Assembly: GCA_030998225.1 (NCBI GenBank)
Contig: JAPYXD010000737.1
Span: forward strand, 2,294,001 to 2,358,000
Length of the DNA: 64,000 bases
Source of the DNA: Diplolepis rosae
Taxonomy: Eukaryota > Arthropoda > Insecta > Hymenoptera > Diplolepididae
Direction: 5' to 3'
The notes below the pieces were generated by a model that did no database searches, was not told where the DNA came from, and worked only from the letters and a program-made list of their open reading frames with translations. Made by a program: the position numbers and the translations under genes. Below, one piece after another: positions 1-9,851 of this stretch; position 1 is the stretch's first letter; each line of letters starts with the position of its first letter.

Positions 1-63
1 CGAAGGAAGTCTTGAAAAATCAAAAGTGAAAACACAATAGTACGGAAAATACAAAAAAAAATC

Positions 64-918
64 ATGTCGCTATTAGGAAAAGTGGAACCTTTTAAAAAGA
101 ATGGCGATTTGAAAGCTTTTTTGGATCAGCTCGAAGTTATTAACCTTGTTGTCACAAGAAGTGTATGAGGAATTGAAGGCTGAGTGCGAGTCAACAGTGT
201 TATCCACGTTAAAATTCGAAGATCTGAAAAATAAACTCACAGAAATATACGAGCCGGATAAAGGGGAGTATTCGGCGCGTTTTATTTTTCGCGAACGCAA
301 GCAAAATTCAAACGGAAGCATGCAAGACTATGTGTTAGCGCTTAAAACTTTGTCAAAACCGTGCAAATTTTCAAACTCCGAATTAGACAGTCAGTTGAAG
401 GATCAATTGATTTCTGGAGTGGCAAGCAAATTAGTGAAATACGAGCTTTTAAAGGAGTTCGGGAAGACGTTGAAGGAGTTAATATCGTTGGCAAAAACAA
501 TTGAAATAGCAGAGGGTAAAACGCTGGCTCGGAGTAAGGAAGAAAGCTCGAGAAAAGACGATGAGGCATTAGGTGTGCATCACGTGACGTCATTCAACAG
601 TCGACGCGGACAGCCGCGTTTTACAGGCCGGCAATGGAAAAGAGAGAGATGGGCAAATGTTGTGGAAAAGGTAATCACCTCCATTTCCAGTGTTCGCTCC
701 GTTTTAAATATTGTAGCGAGTGCGGCAAGCGCGGACATGTTTTTCGTATGTGCCCCGGTCAAAGAAACGGCACTAATCCGGGACCGAGAGTAAATAATGT
801 ACAAAACGTATCGAAACCGGAGCAACTTGAAAATATAAATAATTTATCTTGGAATGATTCAAATAACAATGATAATGAAAATTTTAATTACAAAGAACTG
901 TTAAATGAACAAGAGTGA
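64..918 (+). pseudogene. Ty3/gypsy Gag remnant (element A)
   Basis: Structural protein of an LTR retrotransposon, broken by frameshifts. A start at 64 opens with MSLLGKVEPF; the frame then shifts and the main body runs 146-793, a helical region of the Retrotrans_gag kind. The nucleic-acid-binding end lies in a third frame (634-918): one poor cysteine cluster is followed by a good zinc knuckle, CSECGKRGHVFRMC (C-x2-C-x4-H-x4-C). The pol pieces follow on the same strand, so this is the 5' part of one element. At least two frameshifts make it non-functional. The 5' LTR would lie left of the window. Confidence 0.75.
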
Positions 919-1297
919 TATTTACAAGATAATTATTTTTCGATATGCAAAATTAATGTAAATAGCGAAATTGTGGAACCACTAGAATTTAAGATAAATA
1001 AAATTATTAAACCATAATTTGAAACAATTTTAATTAATAATAGTTTAGTAACAATGGAAATCGATTTTGATTCACCAATTTCTGCTATTTCAATAGAATA
1101 TTACAAAAATAAATTCTCTAATACACCGCTCTAAGCGGTAACGGGAACTTTGTGCGCGTGTAATAAACAAACAATTTCTACGAAGGGCAAAATTAATGTA
1201 ACTATACTTCGACAAAGCATGACGTAAACAAACATTGTACGTGGTCGATAAAGGGGGGTATCCCATCTTGGGTAGAGAATGGATGGGTGCGTAAGGC

Positions 1298-2065
1298 ATG
1301 AGGCCGTTAAAATTTTCGAATATTATACCTAACCAAAATAAAAAGACTAAATTCATTTATGACGTAAATCGAATTCAAATCGAATCGCTGCGAACGGAAT
1401 TCCCAGAGATTTTGAAGGACGGTTTCGGGTTATTTAATCGCAGAACGTTAACATTGAAAGTAAAGCCGGAAACACAACCTAAATTTCTGCAGCCGCGCAA
1501 GGTGCCTTTTGCAATCATACCGAAAGTTGAATCAGAGATTCACCGATTAGTAGAAAATACAGTTTTAGTGCCGGTAGAGTATAGTGAGTGGGGCACACCT
1601 ATTGTGACGGCAATGAAAGAAAGCGGCGAAGTCAGAATTTGTGGCGACTTTAAGGTCATTCACATCGTTTACGCGAAGTACTAAGAAGGTTAAACGATGT
1701 TGGATTAAAATTAAAATTTGCAAAATGTCAATTTTTAAAAGACGAGGTTGTATATTTAGGCTACAGAATTGATAAATACGGCATCCATCCAATAAAATAT
1801 AAAATTGAAGCTGTACAAAATGCCCTTCCGCCGACGAATGTATCAATGTTACGTAGTTTTTTTAGCCCCGGTAAATTATTATGCACGGTTTATCCCGAAC
1901 ATGGCAACAAAATCACGGCCGCTGTATGATTGCTTAGAGAAACAACGTGGTTTCCGCTGGACCACGGAATGTGTAAACGCGTTTAACGAAATAAAAACAA
2001 ATTTAGTTTCACAAAAATTTCTTGTACACTATGATCCGAGAAAACAGCTGGTATTTACATGCTAA
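1298..2065 (+). pseudogene. Ty3/gypsy reverse transcriptase remnant (element A)
   Basis: Two pieces of a gypsy-type polymerase. The N-terminal RT part (1298-1684) shows the typical stretch LVPVEYSEWGTPIV followed by RICGDFKV. It then jumps by deletion to the thumb and connection region (about 1684-2065) with YLGYRIDKYGIHP and NYYARFIPNMATKSRPLYD. The palm segment with the catalytic Y-x-D-D box is missing, as is most of RNase H, so the enzyme cannot work. Frames change between the pieces. Same strand and order as the flanking gag and integrase. Confidence 0.8.
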
Positions 2066-2916
2066 ATAAGGATAATACGATGTGTAAAAAAGAAAGAGAA
2101 TTTGCTGACGAATCGCCGAATTTATTTTTAAATAATGTTAAGCAATATGATTTTGCTTCGTTAGATTCGAGATGTGTACAGAACGAAACGCGCAACGATA
2201 AAATTCTATGTAAAATTATGCGTTATTGCCTAGATGGATGGCCAGACACACCACCGGCGGACAAAGAATTATTAATTTTTTATAATAAACGTGAGGCAGT
2301 ATCAGTTGAAAATAATTCTTTGCTTTGGGGACACCGAGTGGTGATACCCGAGAATTTAAAAACACTAGTAATTCATGAACTGCACTATAGCCATTTTGGC
2401 ATAAGTAGAATGAAAGCGTTAGCTCGGTCGTTTGCCTGGTGGCCATCTATGGATCACGAATCAGAAGAAGTAACACGGTCATGTATAAAATATCTACAAA
2501 CAAAAAAAAAGCCTGTAAAAATCTCCTTAATACCGTGGTCGTGGCCAACAATGCCGTGGCATAGAATGCACGCAGATTTTTTCGGGCCAATTGAAGGAAA
2601 AATTCTACTGTTGATGATTGACAGTCATTCGAAATGGCCAGAAGCGTTTATAATGCCGAATGTTTAATGCCGTTTAATGTTTATAATGCCGGTGTTTACA
2701 CGTTTCGGTTATCCCGCACATGTAGTCACGAATAATTATTATACATTTTTAGTAGAGATCGATGACAATGTAATGTGGAAAAGACACAGTAATCAAATGA
2801 TCGAGTGCAGTCCGGAGGTGTTTAGTGAGACTAAACCAGCGAGTGATAATTCAGTGAACATTGAGCAAACCGTATTGCGTAGATCTGAAAGACTTAAGGA
2901 AAAACAAAAAGCTTAA
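2059..2916 (+). pseudogene. Ty3/gypsy integrase remnant (element A)
   Basis: The 202-residue reading frame 2059-2667 contains the integrase N-terminal zinc region (HELHYSHFGISRMKALARSF; the final CxxC is damaged) and the start of the catalytic core with MHADFFGPI (first catalytic Asp) and DSHSKWPEAF. After a stop, 2677-2916 resumes with TRFGYPAHVVTNN, where the second catalytic Asp of the usual VTDNG appears as Asn, and ends in a basic RRSERLKEKQ tail typical of this clade. The core between is deleted. The domain style resembles the K02A2.6-like gypsy group common in insect genomes. Confidence 0.8.
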
Positions 2917-3246
2917 AACAATGTAATAATAGTTTTAAGTTAAAAATAAGTTAGCAGGGTGCGTTCAAAATGTATCAGATAGCGTTTTCAATTAAGCAGG
3001 GGAGTGTGCTGTGATCTAAATATCATGTAAGCACTGTTCCCGATAGCATACTTTGGAACACAGCGCCATTGCATTTTTTCATGGTTAGAAACGTTATTGA
3101 AAATCAAGATACCATTGCAATTGATGTACTTAAATACATCATAAGTAATATTTTCTTCACAAACGTCTGCAGTTAGCCTATCTAAATAATAGTTTCCAGA
3201 GTTCACCACGAGGGGGCTGCATTAAGATTTTAAACTCCTTTCTCCA
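2917..3246. other. no recognised gene
   Basis: Region after the integrase remnant. It may hold the residue of the 3' untranslated part or LTR of element A, but no matching 5' LTR is in view and no gene was seen. Confidence 0.4.
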
Positions 3247-3330
3247 GGGTGCTTTATTATAGTGAGTCCCTTCGCCTCTCACAAATCGGGGTGCTTTATT
3301 ATCGCGAGTCCCTTCGCTTCTCATCAATTC
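3247..3330. repeat. 42-bp tandem duplication
   Basis: Two adjacent units of 42 bp (3247-3288 and 3289-3330) share GTGCTTTATTAT followed by GAGTCCCTTCGC and TCTCA, with a few substitutions. Confidence 0.75.
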
Positions 3331-3361
3331 AAAATTTTCTTAATCGTCATCGCAATCATCA

Positions 3362-3540
3362 TTAACACGTTGAGCGTGTCGCCGGACCTTAGGCACTGGT
3401 ACCGAACTTTCCGTTTTCGTTTCTCGTTTGGGCTTTTCATTTCCAACCCAAAAAAAAATTGAGCGCTCACCGTCAAGTGCTCGCTCGCTACCGGCTGAAC
3501 GGAAAGGACAGGAATATCGGCGCCGCGCTCAACGTGTTAA
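3362..3540. mobile_element. piggyBac-like MITE with TTAA target duplication
   Basis: TTAA at 3362-3365 and at 3537-3540 flank a 171-bp non-coding element. Its ends form a terminal inverted repeat: the left begins CACGTTGAGCGTGTCGCCG and the right end read in reverse is CACGTTGAGCGCGGCGCCG, 17 of 19 identical. TTAA duplication is the hallmark of piggyBac transposition. There is no transposase in it, so it would be moved in trans. Confidence 0.75.
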
Positions 3541-3583
3541 TCACTGCAGTGCATTGGTTTTTCTTAAACATTTCGCTAAGTAC

Positions 3584-4500
3584 TTATGCTGGTAGAAGAA
3601 TTTTCGACAAATATCTAGCATGAGAGAGGTAATACACGACGGCAGCAATGTGTGAGCAGCAACCAACTGTTCGTCTGACATTAGCACACTCGCATGCATA
3701 GTGTTTTACTCCGGAAACATCGAAGCTGTTAGGCTTGTATCTTATAAAACATCGATATGGTGCTCGAGAAATGTGTCGGGACTCTACTTTGAAATTGAGT
3801 ACATTGGGTTCTTCTTTTACGTACTCAAGGGTCAGTTTGCCATTCTTATCTAACATTTCTGCTAAATAAGATAAGCTTGAGAAAGCTGATAGGATTCAGT
3901 AAAAAATATCGTTAGATCTCTTTCACTCATTTTTGGAAAATCCAGAATTTCATCTGCTGTGACTGTTTTGAAAGGAATTTTTCTACGTATCCATCCTCTC
4001 TCCTTTGCCTCAGTAGCTAGCGTATTGTCGACATCTTTTTTAGCACGCAGCCTTTGACCGTAAGCATTATTAAGAAATGATGCCCACTCTAAAATAGATT
4101 CTAGTATTTGGTAATAACTTGTTATCTATTTTATGATCCAGAAGACGATACTTCTGTTTGAGCATACCATGATCAGATTCAACCAACCATCGAATTTTAG
4201 TCACAAATCGTGACTGGTTGGATTCTTCTGTTGGCAATTGCTTCCTTTTACCTTTTAAAGCAGGTATCAGTACTTTGAAATTGTTTTCTTCTAAATCCTT
4301 ACCTATGTTACGAACACCTCGATCAAGAACAAAGACATCATTCGTCCTCAAAAACTTGCATAAACCATTTGGATCCTCAATGATGGTTTTCATGATATCC
4401 GCATCATTTTGGTTTCCAGGATACGGCACAAGCATCTCCACTACATATCCATCAGTCGTACAAATAGTGAAGGGCTTACAAAGAGGAACTTTCTTCTATC
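3584..4500 (-). pseudogene. DDE_Tnp_4-type transposase with C-terminal SWIM domain, broken
   Basis: Read on the minus strand, the piece from 4500 to 4070 carries a DDE nuclease core: TTDGYVVEM (first Asp), FVLDRGVRN (second Asp) and WLVESDHGMLK (Glu). After frame changes near 4105 and 3860, the 3584-3856 piece gives a SWIM zinc-binding signature, YACEC then CCSHIAAV (C-x-C...C-x-H). DDE_Tnp_4 cores occur in PIF/Harbinger and ISL2EU-like transposons; a SWIM tail fits the latter kind better, but I cannot assign the superfamily. The N-terminal part is missing: the 0.6-kb repeat at 4512 begins where it should be. Confidence 0.7.
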
Positions 4501-4511
4501 CACAAAAAGAT

Positions 4512-5118
4512 TTTATGTGCCACCGCGCGCAAACTCGTTTTTTCGCTACAGTTAACAGTAGCGCAATGTAGTATATTGCGCTACAGAGGAATGAAATGTA
4601 AAAATCGAACTGCGCATGCTCCTATAGCCATGCAACAAAGCACAATCTTCTTCTTATTCTTCTTCTTCTTCGTACAGCGTTGGCACCGTACTGGCAAAGC
4701 CTTGGACATTTGAACAGCGCATGCGTCTATTGAAATCCATTACTACTACACAAGATCGATAAAATCAAAATGGCCGGGACTAGTCGTGACATATCAAGTG
4801 TAATGACTAGCGCCGCAAACAACTACAATACTAGATTAGATTCGAGTGTACGTATAAAAACTCGTATACGCACCGAAGTTACATAAAATAGAATACGTGC
4901 CAATGCACACATTCGGGAAATTACGAGACTCGCGACAATGCTCGAAGGACTGATCGCGCCTCGGCTTCGTCTCGGCTTCGTCTCGGCTACGCCTCGCCTA
5001 CGTGTGCCTCGACTACGACTCACCTACGCCTCGATTACGTCTTGGCTTCGATCACTTGCGAGCATTGTCGCTCGTCACGCAATAACCCTCATTGTGCGCC
5101 TAGGCACGTAATATACTA
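4512..5118 (+). mobile_element. 0.6-kb dispersed repeat, copy 1
   Basis: This block is repeated in inverted orientation at 56600-57182. It starts TTATGTGCCACCG and ends with GCGCCTAGGCACGTAATATA, so the two ends are weak inverted repeats of each other (TTATGTGCC type). The 3' third is GC-rich, made of short units like CTCGGCTTCGT, and is enclosed by an inverted pair CGACAATGCTCG (about 4932) and CGAGCATTGTCG (about 5058). No transposase is present. Probably a non-autonomous element. Confidence 0.65.
4770..4886 (+). other. conserved micro-ORF in the 0.6-kb repeat, copy 1
   Basis: A 38-codon frame starting MAG in a good eukaryotic start context (ATCAAAATGG) and ending EVT-stop. The sister copy has a 39-codon frame at 56808-56927 with the same start, a shared LDSSVRI block and the same EVT end. 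Function unknown; it could be the first exon of a lost transposase. Confidence 0.3.
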
Positions 5119-5779
5119 TTCTTTGATACTCATTATTTGTACTTTTCTGATGACGCGCATACGTACTATCATAAATCAGAAGCAAATTATCCTGAACATC
5201 AAACAATTTTTTTGTAGTTTTTGTTGTGTGGTTTTGAATAAGATTATCCCTGATAACAGAATTTAAGCCAAAACGAAGTGGCAGGAGGTCTTATTCAAAA
5301 GATAAGATTATACTTTTAGAATATTCCGAAATTGACTGTTCATTATCTATGTTCAATATAGAAGCTAATAGTTTATTGGAATTTCCTGTACGTAGTTTAA
5401 ATAGGAACACAATAAGAGCTTTGGATCAATGGACGAGATTGCCTATTACACAATGAAGTCATTAAGTCTTTTATTTCAAGATGATTTTCCCAAGGTATCC
5501 CAGTAAAAATTTTAATTTGTTTTTCTGAAAGGCTAAATTCTTGTGTTTTCCCAACTTTTTTTTCCACAATTCTCGAATCCAATAAGTAAGGATTATTCCT
5601 CATAAAGTGCAGATTCGTTAATAAATTGTTTCCGTGTTATTCCTGTCTTCTTATTCTATTATCCTTCTTCAGATTTAAGTTATACATATTATATAGTCCT
5701 ATTACTTGTAAGTTTCAAGTTATCCTTTTATAAGTTGCTAACGATATCCTTATCTTCGATAAGATTCATTGTTCTAACA
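5119..5779. other. 5' flank of Transib gene
   Basis: AT-rich, no gene seen. A CACAATG heptamer at 5449-5455 resembles Transib termini, but I could not pair it with an outer target duplication. Confidence 0.3.
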
Positions 5780-7764
5780 ATGAATGAATTAAAAGTTCCG
5801 AAGCAAGTTCTTTGTAATTTTCTGATCACAAACGGTGTTAAAAATAGAGGAGCATTCGTAAGCCATATCAAAACCAATTATGGCATCGGAGACGAATATC
5901 TAAAAGCAGTCGAAGACAAGTTAACTTATTTCATGTCCACATTTGAACAAAAGTGGAAAAATGCTTTCTATAATGCAACAACATTCAGGGCCCGGAATTC
6001 GGAATGGCTACTTTCAGATTTCTCTGTACAATTCTTTGGAGTCGGTCCCGGGAGGAGACTTTCAGATGATTTCCAGAATAGCTCAAAATCAACCAAAAGA
6101 TGTAAACTGCTTCAAATTCAGGAATGTTATTCTGAGTCGGAAATACAGTGTGCATTCCTGAATATTTTGCGATGTTCTGGTAAAACTAAAATTGTTAATG
6201 ACATCATGAAACTTTTGCCAAAAGACGATGAAGAACACAATGAATTACCTGACAAGTTATCAGGTTCAGAAATGGGAGGAATTACACGTTACACTGATGA
6301 TGAGGCATTAGCACTGATTGAAGACGCAAAATTAAGTGTATACCAGTATGAAATTATCCGCATCCAAGTGAAAGCTAAAAATGCTGACATTTACCCACAC
6401 TACAGGAGTCTATCAGATGCCAAAAAAAGGTGCTACCCTCCAGAATCTGATTTCATTATAACTGAAGAGAGTGTGAGTATCAACACTCAAGCCTTGCTGG
6501 ATCATACAGTATCTCGCTTGACGGAAATACCTGCAATCATACCTTTAAATTTAGTTGGCGGACCTAATTTTTCAATGACTCTAACTTCGAAGTATGGATA
6601 TGATGGGACATCTGGTCATAATCCATACAATCAGTCTTTCATCGATTGAAGTAAGTCAGATGCAAGCGCCTTGATTATTTCGATGGTTCCTTTAGCATTG
6701 GAGATGTTCGACTCGAAAAGTAGTAAAGGTTTGACAATTTGGAAGAATCCACGTCCTGGGTCATCCAGACTTTGTAGGATCATGCGATTCCGCTATGTGA
6801 AGGAAACGATGAAGACTACCACCTCTGAGGTAAAGCTGATTAAAGAAGAAATAAAAAAACTCAGACCTACAACAATTAAGTTCGGACAAAGTCGGACTCG
6901 TTGCAAAGTCACGCATAAAATGATTATGTCCATGGTTGATGGAAAAGTTTGCCAGGCGCTCACTGAAACTCCATCATCACAATCGTGTTATATATGCGGC
7001 GCAAAGCCCTCCATGATGAACAAATTGTAGGAAATGAAACTCTTGCCTGTGAAGATCGAAAACTACTCTTTCGGTCTCTCCACTCTACATGCTTGGATAC
7101 GCTTCATGGAGTGCATCCTTCACATTGCGTATCGTTCAGATTTCTGCAAATGGGCAGCGATGTTACCCGATCAGAAGCAGAAAATGAGCGAAGCAAAAAA
7201 GAGAATCCAAAAAGAATTTTGGGAGGAAGTGGGCCTGATTGTGTATGTTCCACAACATAGGAGTGGGACATCCAATAATGGCAATACTGCTCGAAGATTC
7301 TTCCAATATCCTGAATTAACTTCCAGTATTACCGGGGTTGACAAAGTATTGATCGAAAGATTTGGCACTATTCTACAAGCTATGACATCTGGAAAGAGAA
7401 TAGACTTCATCAAATTTGATGAATATTGTGAGGAAACTGTGAAACTTTACGTTAGCTTATATGAATGGTTCAAAATACCTGTGACAATACACAAGGTCCT
7501 AATCCATGGGGCTAAGGTAATTGAAAATGCCTCATTGCCTATTGGTCAATTCACGGAAGAGGCCCAAGAAGCAAATAATAAGATATTCAAGAGGATCAGG
7601 GAATTCGATACCCGTAAAATCAGTCGGATGGCAACCAATGAAGAATTGGGTCACAAGTTGTTGATCATGACCGATCCTTATATAAACTATTCAGAACTCT
7701 TCATGAGAATCTAATTCTTCCTATGAAAGCGGAAGCTCAAGATTTGCTGATTGAAGATGATTGA
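5780..7764 (+). pseudogene. Transib transposase (RAG1-related), nearly intact frame
   Basis: Cut-and-paste DNA transposase of the Transib superfamily, the relatives of RAG1. One frame runs from ATG 5780 to 7714, interrupted only by TGA at 6647 and TAG at 7028. The features expected of the family appear in order: YDGTSGHNPYNQ (first Asp), IWKNPRPGSSRLCR, MVDGKVCQAL (second Asp), CYICGAKP (zinc CxxC), GLSTLHAWIRFMEC, TIHKVLIHG (H-x4-H zinc pair as in RAG1) and LPIGQFTEEAQEANNK (region of the catalytic Glu). A frameshift near 7695 moves the last residues (LPMKAEAQDLLIEDD) into another frame ending at 7764. Length (about 650 codons) suits the family. An alternative upstream ATG at 5735 is less likely. 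Superfamily assignment is from recall of motifs, not a search. Confidence 0.8.
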
Positions 7765-7884
7765 AATGGAATAAACAACTCTGCTGAATACCCAAATCCT
7801 TCCTCTGAAAGAATACATGCTTGATGAGTTTGTTTGAATAAATCGTTCATAGCGATGGAGAAGAATGTTGAGTGTGAATGTTTC

Positions 7885-8600
7885 ACCATAAGATTTTTTC
7901 CATACGAAATCACCTATTTCGAGAATTATGCGAACGGAATTGTTAATAGCAAATGAATATCTGAGCGGAGAATGAATTTTTCCAATCTGGAAATATCTAT
8001 TGGATGCATTTGTTGACTAGAATTGTTAATAACAATGGAAGATATTGTTTAATGTCAGTCTTTTCATTATACTTCTATTTTTGGTATATAATAGACGATT
8101 TCACGAAGAAAAATGAATTTTTTCTACCAAAGAGTGACCGTTTAATACATTTCTTAATCAGTATTGTTAATAACAAATGTAAATATCCTTGAATGTGCTT
8201 TCCATTAACCGAAGCATCATTTTCGCAGAGGAAATTGATGATTAGGCAGAAAAAAAGGAATTTTATATATCCAGCGGCGCCTGTTCCTTGAATTTGTTTA
8301 TGAAATTTGTCTATAACAATATGAAAAATTATATTCCGGGTATGGATTGTAATAGAACATTGATTCCAATCGACTCCGTGGAAAAAACGTGATGAAAAGA
8401 ACTTTCAGGCTCGAATATATAGAAAAAAAGATTTTTTCCATTAATTTGTTTATAACAATTGAACAGATTACACGAACTTCACCTAAAATAGCGGAATTTT
8501 CTCTGTGATTGTAAATCTATCAATTTGATAGATTTTTGAGGTAATATCGACGAATATCATGGAGCGGGTAGCACAAATATGGAAAATTATGATTTTTTTG
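7885..8600. repeat. diverged repeats downstream of Transib gene
   Basis: A core like AATTGTTAATAACAA recurs near 7937, 8020, 8161, 8305 and 8443, the last three about 140 bp apart, each associated with a GAATTTTTTC-like stretch. This looks like an old tandem array in the 3' region of the transposon. No coding seen. Confidence 0.45.
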
Positions 8601-8761
8601 CAATTTGCAACTTAAATAACAAAATAACCGCGTCTTTTCAGCAAAATCGGCCTCGACAGACTCCTTCAAAATTTAATTAGCTATAATTTAAAAAAAAAAG
8701 TTAAATCGTAGGAAAATTGTAGGCTCTGAATCATTTTGAACCCCAATTTTCTCATTCTACA

Positions 8762-8768
8762 CACTGTG
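8762..8768. other. candidate Transib 3' terminus
   Basis: CACTGTG at 8762-8768 is the reverse of CACAGTG, the RAG/Transib-type heptamer, followed by GC-rich GCGTC. The matching 5' end and target duplication were not found, so this is only a candidate. Confidence 0.2.
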
Positions 8769-8773
8769 GCGTC

Positions 8774-9670
8774 CGTTCGCCAGAACACCGCTAACTTATT
8801 CCGAGTCCCATCATAGTTGTCCAGTGACCCCCCCACGCTGTTCCTCTCGACATGGAGCTCATCTCATGGGAAGTCACTAAACTCTTTTAAAGGGGCCTAC
8901 GGTTCAAGGTGGAATCCAAACGTTGTAAATAATGGTTTTTAATAAATATACAATTTTTTGAATTTGTAGACATTTTTTGTCTGTCGAATTTATTAACACT
9001 TTTGACAGTTTCCTGTACAAATATATTGCAACATTGACGTCAGAATTGGTGTTTTTATATAGTTTAGGTAAAAATAATTACTATTTTCCTCTAAAAACTT
9101 AAGAAAATTGATATCTGGACACGATTACTAACGACAGAATTTAAATCTCGGAAAGCGATTTTTTTATCAAGAAAACAAAATATTTTCATCCTAGCGTTTT
9201 TCCACCATGAACAGTGAAAAAATATGTGATCTTTATCGATTTGGAAAATAAAATAAAAGAATAACAGAAAATAATATTGTCTGCTTAGCAAGAAACACTA
9301 CTGTAGGTAGACTATGTAGTTATTGAAAATGATAGAGAATCAGGATTATTTTTTCACACAAAAATATATATACTCCCGCCAATTGACGCTGTTGCCTACT
9401 CTTGGTATATTGAAAAACCAAACAGAATCAATCGTTGGAACAATAATGAAAATTCATTGGGTATGCAGCTAATAGGAGTAGTTTTACTTTTAGCTGCTTT
9501 CTACATTAAGTAGATTCGAAGGTAAAAGGATGGGCCAGAATTGACGAATAGACATTTCGAGCTTTTTATAAAGTTTTCGCTGTAATACTGATGTACCTTT
9601 TCCCTTTTAATAAGGATAATGCTGTACTAGAATGATACGAAACACTAATAAACGATGATTTTATACATAC
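8774..9670. other. no recognised gene
   Basis: Lies downstream of the last visible Rrp1 exon. I looked for the final exon (the family ends with a SDHCPI-type motif) and did not find it. Confidence 0.4.
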
Positions 9671-9851
9671 CATCCAATATTTTTTTCTCTTGAATTTTTG
9701 AAGTAAGCCCAGAATGAGTAAGCACCTGTTTTCTGTGGGTATAACAATCTGAAGGAGTCTACAAAACCATCTTTTAGAAAATCTGTCATGCCATCTCGTT
9801 CTTCCTGGGAGAAACCTGCGTTCTTTACATTTGATTTTGGATTTGTCAGAT
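9671..9851 (-). CDS. Rrp1: Rrp1 exon with GFSQEER and YSFWAYF
   Basis: 181 bp after acceptor TTCTTGTAG, ending at 9671 before donor GTATGT. Encodes [32 protein letters not shown] and [18 protein letters not shown]. It ends two bases into the Trp codon, as expected before the RLDYF-type exon, which I did not find downstream. Confidence 0.88.

Noticed and set aside
5449..5455. CACAATG as the 5' Transib terminus
   Set aside because: Flanking bases do not match those beside the candidate 3' end at 8769, and no inverted pairing was seen.
9566..9660. Extension of the last Rrp1 exon frame into the intron (ends SITAKTL)
   Set aside because: Does not match the family's C-terminus; the donor GTATGT at 9670 explains the end of the exon.
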